Assembly: GCA_030849805.1 (NCBI GenBank)
Contig: JASANZ010002223.1
Span: forward strand, 1 to 64,000
DNA: 64,000 bases
Origin: Sergeia podlipaevii
Taxonomy: Eukaryota; Euglenozoa; Kinetoplastea; Trypanosomatida; Trypanosomatidae
Direction: 5' to 3'
The notes beneath the pieces are model-generated. The model made no database searches, was not told where the DNA came from, and was given only the letters and a program-made list of their open reading frames with translations. The first letter of the stretch is position 1. Each line of letters begins with the position of its first letter. Both the position numbers and the translations under genes were made by a program. This document shows positions 55,050 through 61,267 of the stretch, piece after piece.

Positions 55050-57602
55050 CTAGGAGAAATTGACGTCAGAGGTAATAGCCTCCGTGCCTGCAACTAGAAG
55101 TACCATTGTGTTCAGTGCGGAGCCACGAAGCTTGAAGCGAGCGCAGCACTTCTCACCAATAAGTGTCTCCAGCTCGTGCTTTGACCTTATCACGGCATTG
55201 GCCGTACCGTATTTGCATCGATGTAGTGTCTTGAAGCACGAAGAAGCCACTGCGTCATACTGAAGCCGTAAATCTGCCTTCAGCCGATAGTACCTCCTGC
55301 ACTCACGGTCCGTCTCCTCCACCAGCAGGCACCCCTTCGCCAGTTTTCTCATTCGCTGAACATAAGCAGTTGCAGCTGCTGGGTCCTTAATTGTGGCCAG
55401 CACGTGCTGCAAAACAACAAAATCGAATGCATCAGTACCTGGCTCGCAGTCGCGATAGACATATGTAATACTCACCATCTCCTCCTCAAGGTTCACTGGA
55501 AGGGTTGCCACAGGACTTGTTTGCCGTAAAAGTTGCAATGCTGCGGGGTTCTGCAGAAGCCGCGCTTCTTCAGTGTCGTCTCGAGCATTTTGCTTTCTTG
55601 AATCTGGCAGCCTCTCTTTGGTCTTCTCCAGAGTAACAGGGGGCAGTACCACCAGCACTCGTACCACTCTATTACTTGGCGCTGAAAGTATCTCCGCAGC
55701 TCGTCTATTGCCCCCCTTGAGAATACTCGTATTATGGCCATCCTCAGCAAAAGCAGGCTCCGGCTCCCGTGCATCCACCTCCTTGAAAACCACAGCTAAC
55801 CCGTGTGCAGCTGGCAGTGGCCACTCATTCCCTTCATAATCCACTTCTCTGTCTTCGCTCTGGTAATCAAAGGTGTCATTGAGGAGCCAATCAGAGGTGA
55901 CCCTTGCCGGGGAATCGGGCATGCTCTTCCTTGCTTCTTCGATGCGGCGTTTGCGCTCCAACCGGCGACGCTGCTCGTCTTCTGGCATATCCTTGAAGTA
56001 GCGGGTGCCACCAAAAGAAAAGTCCTTGAGCTTCACATTTAGTTTACGCAAAGACACCGCCTCCGCCGGCATCCGCAGCTCCACTGTGGAAGCGTTGTTA
56101 AGATGAGCGGCAAAAAGTGTCCAGAAGGACTGCTCTTCTCCCGCTGACGGCTTCTCTTTGCCGAGTAGGCCAATCATCACCTGCTTCGCCACCTCACAGA
56201 GGTCAAAAAAGAGAGCATTCATTTTGGACCGATTATTCCACAAAAAGTCAGTACGCTCGGGATTGCGCGCAACCATCTTTGCCCACTCAGCCTTGACTTC
56301 TTTCAGCCAGCTCTCCCGCGCCTCACGCCACATATTCACCAAGGCAGCGGTTAGGTGCTGCGATAGAACAGGTAGCTCCAGGTGTTTCTGGCGCTCCACA
56401 GCTGCATTTAAAGCCACATCGCTTTCCTTAAACCCACCGGCTGCCTGGTGCCTGAGAGAAGGATCAAGCACCATGTACAGGTCCTTCTCTACACGATCAG
56501 GAATGCCATTCGGTGTTTCAAGAGCCTCACCAAACAGAAGCGCCACACCACCGAGATCGTCATGGGCTTCAAGCCACGCTTGCAGCCACCGCGCATGGCT
56601 TGCAAAGCGAGACATACAATGCAGAGCAGCCACCACTGTAAAGGGAGTAGTCTTCACCGGAAACACCGGCGCGGGGCGATTGAAGTTCTCTCCATTGTTC
56701 TTCTTGTGAATGGTGCGTATTAGTGAATCTCGGGGACTCCCAGCAGCGAGGGCCGCATCACGACGCCGATTATAATCTGCATACGCCGATACTTCCCCCA
56801 GTGCTGCGCGATAATAAAAGACACACGTCAGACGACTCCACTCCATCGTAACATCCGCGTCGATGACCTCTGGTTCTGTATTGGAGTGGAAGTGGTGAGG
56901 ATTGAAGATGAGCACATCTCGCGGCTGCATCACCACATTCACGTGAAAATTGTCAAAAGAGAGAGCTAGCCCCTTAAAATCACCTTCGAGGCACGCCAAG
57001 CATCCAAAGCCATCGTCAAAGTCACCTGCGTCGGTATGTGAAGCTGTACGAAAGCGAGAGTTGATCGTCAGCGTTGAGAAGGGGGAGCCGTGAATGCGTA
57101 CAACATCGGGAATTGCACCATCCTGCTTCGCCCAATGCGCTGGCATGACGGTGCGGTAGATACTGCTGACGTAGTCTACCATAGGAAACACGCCATGCCA
57201 GCTATCTTCATGTTCGTGTGTGAACGCTGTCTTGCGGTTCTTGAACTCAATAGGAGAGCCACGATAGTCAAAATAGCCTGCAATACCACTGTGTGGTGCC
57301 TCTCCGCCAAATATGCTCATACGAAGACTTGTACGCGTTGCTGCAGGCCGCAACACGTCCGCTGCCATCTTAGCAGCAAACTCGGGCAGTCCTCGACGGA
57401 TAAGCACACCCAAAATGTTCCCTTCGCCGTCTCTAAATGTCACATCTTTGTAGGCATCCGCGACCGAGTCTGCGTTGTCGTAGAACGGATGCGTCTTTAT
57501 GGCTTCATAGTACGCATTGTGTACATCCTCTTGTGACTTCGCTGTAGTTGCAAATGGCAAGTCAAACACCTCCGCCTTAATTTTCTTTGCTATTCTTTCC
57601 AT
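55050..57602 (-). CDS. JBP1: JBP1: base J-binding thymidine hydroxylase (J-binding protein 1), 850 aa
   Basis: A Fe(II)/2-oxoglutarate dioxygenase that hydroxylates thymine in DNA to hydroxymethyluracil, the first step in making base J, and also binds base J through a separate domain. Seen: the N-terminal dioxygenase domain with the metal triad H189 and D191 in SHTDAGD and H239 in PHHFHSN, plus R257 (EWSRLTC) in the expected 2-oxoglutarate position. A central helical region (about 390-570) corresponds to the J-binding domain; D527 in KLKDFSFGG is, from memory, where the glucose-contacting Asp of characterised JBP1 lies. A C-terminal helical domain follows. The length is close to known JBP1 (about 830). 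The ATG at 57602 begins MERIAKK. This gene alone strongly supports a J-making kinetoplastid. Confidence 0.95.
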   Translation of the reverse strand: MERIAKKIKAEVFDLPFATTAKSQEDVHNAYYEAIKTHPFYDNADSVADAYKDVTFRDGEGNILGVLIRRGLPEFAAKMAADVLRPAATRTSLRMSIFGGEAPHSGIAGYFDYRGSPIEFKNRKTAFTHEHEDSWHGVFPMVDYVSSIYRTVMPAHWAKQDGAIPDVVRIHGSPFSTLTINSRFRTASHTDAGDFDDGFGCLACLEGDFKGLALSFDNFHVNVVMQPRDVLIFNPHHFHSNTEPEVIDADVTMEWSRLTCVFYYRAALGEVSAYADYNRRRDAALAAGSPRDSLIRTIHKKNNGENFNRPAPVFPVKTTPFTVVAALHCMSRFASHARWLQAWLEAHDDLGGVALLFGEALETPNGIPDRVEKDLYMVLDPSLRHQAAGGFKESDVALNAAVERQKHLELPVLSQHLTAALVNMWREARESWLKEVKAEWAKMVARNPERTDFLWNNRSKMNALFFDLCEVAKQVMIGLLGKEKPSAGEEQSFWTLFAAHLNNASTVELRMPAEAVSLRKLNVKLKDFSFGGTRYFKDMPEDEQRRRLERKRRIEEARKSMPDSPARVTSDWLLNDTFDYQSEDREVDYEGNEWPLPAAHGLAVVFKEVDAREPEPAFAEDGHNTSILKGGNRRAAEILSAPSNRVVRVLVVLPPVTLEKTKERLPDSRKQNARDDTEEARLLQNPAALQLLRQTSPVATLPVNLEEEMVSITYVYRDCEPGTDAFDFVVLQHVLATIKDPAAATAYVQRMRKLAKGCLLVEETDRECRRYYRLKADLRLQYDAVASSCFKTLHRCKYGTANAVIRSKHELETLIGEKCCARFKLRGSALNTMVLLVAGTEAITSDVNFS

Positions 57603-57703
57603 TGTGGATACACCTCCTTAGTGTTTAATGCGTACAAGCAAATGTATGTGGCTATGACAACAAGAATATAAATTCATTAAAAGTTAATGAACTTCAGTTT
57701 TTG

Positions 57704-57705
57704 CT
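57704..57705 (-). promoter_or_regulatory. Predicted trans-splice acceptor AG for JBP1
   Basis: On the coding strand a long CT/T tract (complement of about 57712-57750) is followed by TGTATGTCAG, with the first AG at 57705-57704. The 5' UTR would be about 101 nt. Confidence 0.55.
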
Positions 57706-58081
57706 GACATACAAAAAAGAATAGGAAGAAGAAGAAAAAAAAAAAAGAAATGTGATTGCAATGAAAAAAACCGCATGTCTTTACCAGAGTGCACATGATG
57801 TCAAGAGAAGACATTTTCATCTACAAGGCAACTGCAAAGAAAAAAACTGTGAAACAGAAACACCATTTTCTCCTTCAAAAAAAACATTTCTGCACTAAAA
57901 AATAATGATGAAATTGATCCTTATCCTACAAAAATAATAAAAATTAATATATATTAATAACCATCGCCGTATTCCTTCAAGCTTACATGATAAAACACTT
58001 AGTAAGCAAAGAGCAAAAAAAAAAAAAAAAACAGTCAACTGCGCTGTATACTCCCACTTACACCAAACTGAGCAGGCTTTA

Positions 58082-58122
58082 CCCCCCCCCCCCCCCCCTC
58101 TCCCCTCAAAAAAAAAAAAAAA
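58082..58122. repeat. C17 run plus A15 run (G17 and T15 on the coding strand)
   Basis: The plus strand has about 17 C (58082-58098), a short CT spacer and about 15 A (58108-58122). On the coding strand this is a T run followed by a long G run in the 3' region of cytochrome b5 copy 1 and the leader side of JBP1. Confidence 0.9.
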
Positions 58123-58401
58123 GATAAAAGAAAATGCCTTTTCAGAGCACAGTAGACAAAGAAAAAAAGAAACCAAAGAGAAAGTGGTGATAGCAACTTG
58201 CGCTTTTATTCTTCATTCTTTCAATCGCTTTTTCTTTTTTTGCTGGACGCTGTCTTCTACAAAGAAAGGGTACCTTCTACTGGCCTAAACGCAAATGTAA
58301 AGAAAAGAAAAAGGTCGGGCAAGACTTCTCACATGACTGCGACTCCTGGTTCCTTTCATATGGGTCAGAGAACTCGTAGACCATAATGCATCATTGCGCC
58401 T

Positions 58402-58758
58402 TCATGGACGCACAATGAAAAACACAATCACAGCTACCAGCATGAGTACGATGGCAATGCCAAAGTAATTGGTCTTGGAAAGCTGAACAGAGGCCTCAAT
58501 CTTGTTCAATTCGTCAGGGTGCACATCGCCAATGTAGAATCCCTTCAGCTGTTCAATAGCGTCAGCGCTATGACCCACAGCATCAAAATCAGCTGATCCA
58601 TCCTTCCCGGCAACGGCCATCAGGGTGTCTACGCCACCAGGGTGTTGGTCAACGAAGGCAGAAACATCATAGACCTTTCCATCCTTGACAAACCACAAGT
58701 CAGTGTCACTCGTGTGCTTCCCAATTTCTTCAAGACGAAACAGCTTCGTATCAGACAT
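58402..58758 (-). CDS. Tail-anchored cytochrome b5, copy 1, 118 aa
   Basis: A membrane-bound haem electron carrier, typically on the ER or outer mitochondrial membrane, that donates electrons to desaturases and other oxygenases. Seen: a complete b5 domain (5-80) with both axial ligands: H39 in DQHPGG and H63 in VGHSADA. A C-terminal membrane anchor (about 97-116, IAIVLMLVAVIVFFIV) follows. The domain starts cleanly at MSDTKLF (ATG at 58758). It is one of two tandem b5 genes; the other is at 59573-59935. The first AG after a mixed pyrimidine tract is at 58812-58813, giving a 53-nt leader. Confidence 0.95.
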   Translation of the reverse strand: MSDTKLFRLEEIGKHTSDTDLWFVKDGKVYDVSAFVDQHPGGVDTLMAVAGKDGSADFDAVGHSADAIEQLKGFYIGDVHPDELNKIEASVQLSKTNYFGIAIVLMLVAVIVFFIVRP

Positions 58759-59572
58759 GATAACGAACTCAGCAAGACTTACTTTTGAGTTAAAAGATAT
58801 TTTTCTTATGACTAACGCAAAGACAATATTGAAAGAAAAGCCAAGAGAAGAAGATAGAAGACGGAGAATCCAACGTGCAATGTTTACATCGGCTAATTTC
58901 TATCACTTTTAATGGAGCCAGCGTTCAAACAAATGAAAGATGCTCACTACGAGCTTCCCCTCTACCGTGTCAGCCACAAAAAAAAACATTTTAACACCAG
59001 ATACTTGTATGCGTATACACATTATAATTTATATTTTTTTGATGCATGTAGACGTTTCGTTCTCAACATCACTCCATGCTAGTTGTCATCCTCCCCTGCA
59101 CACCAGATCCTCCTACACATACTAGCATCAAGGAGCATGGTAAAAAAAAGAAAAAAAGAAAAAAAGATGCACGTGTCCCCGCAGGAAATGCAGTGCCTGC
59201 AAAGTGCGTGAGTCCAGATGTCATTGGTCCGCACAACGTAGCTACCGTTTCACGAATGAATGAACCTATTGTGCAAATAGAGAGATATTAAAGAGAACCC
59301 TTCCAGCATCTCCTTGACGTAACCAAAACATATACAAATGTATATATAACCTGCGCCGACAGAGATGTGTCTCATGTTTCCCAGATAAATAAATAATACG
59401 CGAAATCTAATAATAATAAAAATGTTTGCGTGGAGATACACCTTTCATTTTTGAGGTTGCTTTTGCTTTCTTTCTTTTTGATGATTTTGACATTCATTAT
59501 GCCCCCGTAGCATCAGCAAGCCGTAACTCCCTTTCTTTTCTCTTTTTGATGTTTCGCTCTACGCGTTGATCT
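58759..59572. other. Spacer between the two cytochrome b5 genes
   Basis: Holds the copy 1 splice signal and the copy 2 3' UTR, with an A/G run at 59144-59166. No gene seen. Confidence 0.6.
58812..58813 (-). promoter_or_regulatory. Predicted trans-splice acceptor AG for cytochrome b5 copy 1
   Basis: On the coding strand pyrimidine-rich sequence (complement of about 58820-58860) leads into GTCTTTGCGTTAG; the AG is at 58813-58812. Confidence 0.45.
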
Positions 59573-59935
59573 CTACAAGAGGGAGCGGAGAAGAGCAAAT
59601 GCCATCAGAAGCAGCAGAACACCAACAATGGCGATGCCGAAGAAGTGGCTCTGTGTTCCCTGAACGGGTGCCTTGAGTTTGCAACGGTCATCAGGATGCA
59701 CCTCACCAATGCAACGCTTCTCGAGCTCCTCCTTGGCAGAATCAGAGTGGCCAATGGACTTGAACCCATTGGAGGCATCGCCGCCAGCGACAGTAATGAG
59801 AATATCGCCACCGCCAGGGTGTTCATCAGTAAAATTCGTGACGTCATACACCCTGTGGTCAACGATGAACCAGATATCATCATTCTTGTTGTGCTTCTCC
59901 ACTTCGGCGATACGGAAGTACTTGACTGCGGACAT
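59573..59935 (-). CDS. Tail-anchored cytochrome b5, copy 2, 120 aa
   Basis: Paralogue of the neighbouring b5 gene. Seen: haem ligands H39 in DEHPGG and H63 in IGHSDSA at the same positions as copy 1, and a C-terminal anchor (about 99-117). The two proteins align without gaps through the haem domain. This suggests a tandem duplication, but many positions differ, so the split is not recent. I start at the ATG at 59935 (MSAVKYF); in-frame sequence up to 60115 contains a phenylalanine run from a T tract and is 5' UTR or spacer. A predicted splice AG at 59969-59970 leaves a leader of about 33 nt. Confidence 0.95.
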   Translation of the reverse strand: MSAVKYFRIAEVEKHNKNDDIWFIVDHRVYDVTNFTDEHPGGGDILITVAGGDASNGFKSIGHSDSAKEELEKRCIGEVHPDDRCKLKAPVQGTQSHFFGIAIVGVLLLLMAFALLRSLL

Positions 59936-60327
59936 GAGTATGAATGAAAGGTGCTGGATACGTGAATACTTTTCAAAGAAAAAAACAAAAAAAAAAAAGA
60001 GTTGAATGTACTGCTGAAAAAAGCAATAATAACGGAATAGCGAGCAAGTGTTCTCATGCAACAAAAATGCCCCCGCAGAGCCACTACTCCGTATTCCTAC
60101 AACAGGGCACTGCACATGCTCACTTCCTCAGCAAAACTGTTCGTTATATAAAAATTTGACTTAAAAAAAAGTGTTGTAGATACGTTGTTAATTCCGCGCC
60201 TCAACGCGCTTATCGTTTGGTTATTAACTCTTCCCTGGTGCATTAAATCTCACAAGACCAGCATAGCCCCCGTACACGCACACACATATATATACGGACA
60301 CATCCTTAAAGAGAACTAAGCGTACCT
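59936..60327. other. Spacer above cytochrome b5 copy 2
   Basis: Holds the copy 2 splice signal (AG at 59969-59970) and the 3' UTR of the 123-aa gene. No gene seen. Confidence 0.6.
59969..59970 (-). promoter_or_regulatory. Predicted trans-splice acceptor AG for cytochrome b5 copy 2
   Basis: On the coding strand a T-rich tract (complement of about 59977-60000) is followed by GAAAAG; the AG is at 59970-59969, directly upstream of the ATG at 59935. Confidence 0.5.
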
Positions 60328-60699
60328 TCACGACATTCGATTCACCCTACGCACGGCTGCTAAGATAAACTCAAAGTCCACGAGACCCAGACGGTGATTT
60401 AGCTGACGGCTCCGACGCACATCGGCCTTGTAGCCCTGATAAGGAGGTGGCATTGGAAGGCCAGCCTCTTTATGCAAGCGGCACTCAATGTCATACAGCT
60501 CCGGGCTCATCTTTCCTTGAATCACATCGGCGGGAACGGGGTTGGCTCCCCCTAGCGCAATACGACGACGCTCGCGATCGCCTTTCTGCTTCTTAAATAC
60601 ACGTAATTCTACCTTGGAGAGGTTGGCATTGAGGTCGTTGATACATGCCTTCATGCGTCTCTCCCGGATGCTCTTTCGCGCGCGACGTACAAGCTTCAT
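60328..60699 (-). CDS. Small basic protein, 123 aa, unknown function
   Basis: Not recognised. Seen: a very basic N-terminal helix (KLVRRARKSIRERRMKAC, residues 2-19), a helical middle with KKQKGDRERRR, a Pro-rich stretch (PMPPPYQG, about 82-89) and a basic C-terminal helix. No signal peptide or membrane span. The composition would fit an RNA-binding or ribosome-associated protein, including a mitoribosomal one, but no motif proves this. The start is the ATG at 60699. It is between cytochrome b5 copy 2 and the caspase-like gene. Confidence 0.7.
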   Translation of the reverse strand: MKLVRRARKSIRERRMKACINDLNANLSKVELRVFKKQKGDRERRRIALGGANPVPADVIQGKMSPELYDIECRLHKEAGLPMPPPYQGYKADVRRSRQLNHRLGLVDFEFILAAVRRVNRMS

Positions 60700-61267
60700 T
60701 TTTCTGTGTCACTTAATCTAACTATTGGCTTCAAACAAAAATAAAAATAAGGATATGTCCCAATAGACCATTAAAAATGAAAGAACAAAGTAAATTTGTA
60801 GTTCTATTCTAGCGCATACAAGCGGGCCCGCTACAGTCTCAAAGACAACAACAACGACAATACAGTAAAGCAAAGAGCTCTCTCACTGATCTACGCGCAA
60901 AACTAAAAACTAAAACAGTGTCATGATCTACTGTAAAGGAAACTGACATGCTATTTCTCAGACTACTTTAGTGTATGTTTCTCTTTTTTTTTTTTGGTAA
61001 CAGGAGTAGTAATCATAATGGTATCATGTGTACATGTAGTAGTATCAACTAGGAACAATAATATCAACAAAACAAAACAAAAATGTAACATCATCCGTCA
61101 CAACTCTCGTCACACACATGCATGTGTATGTACATAAGAAATAAAAAAAACTCAATGTGTGTCAGTCATGATACCCACTCCACACTACTGTCCAATTTCA
61201 CTACATCCCCTTAACGCAAGCCGAGGAAAAAAAGAGGGAGAAAGAGAGACAAAAGCGAGCAAAGACT
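60700..61267. other. Spacer between the caspase-like and 123-aa genes
   Basis: A weak T-rich tract with AG at 60729-60730 is the likely splice signal for the 123-aa gene. The remainder is A-rich low complexity. Confidence 0.55.

Larger units (their letters stand above)
57603..58401. other. Spacer between cytochrome b5 copy 1 and JBP1
   Basis: Holds the JBP1 splice signal, A runs and the C17/A15 tract. No gene seen. Confidence 0.6.

Noticed and set aside
59936..60115. In-frame N-terminal extension of cytochrome b5 copy 2
   Set aside because: Contains a Phe run from a T tract and the predicted splice AG; the haem domain starts exactly at the ATG at 59935 as in copy 1.
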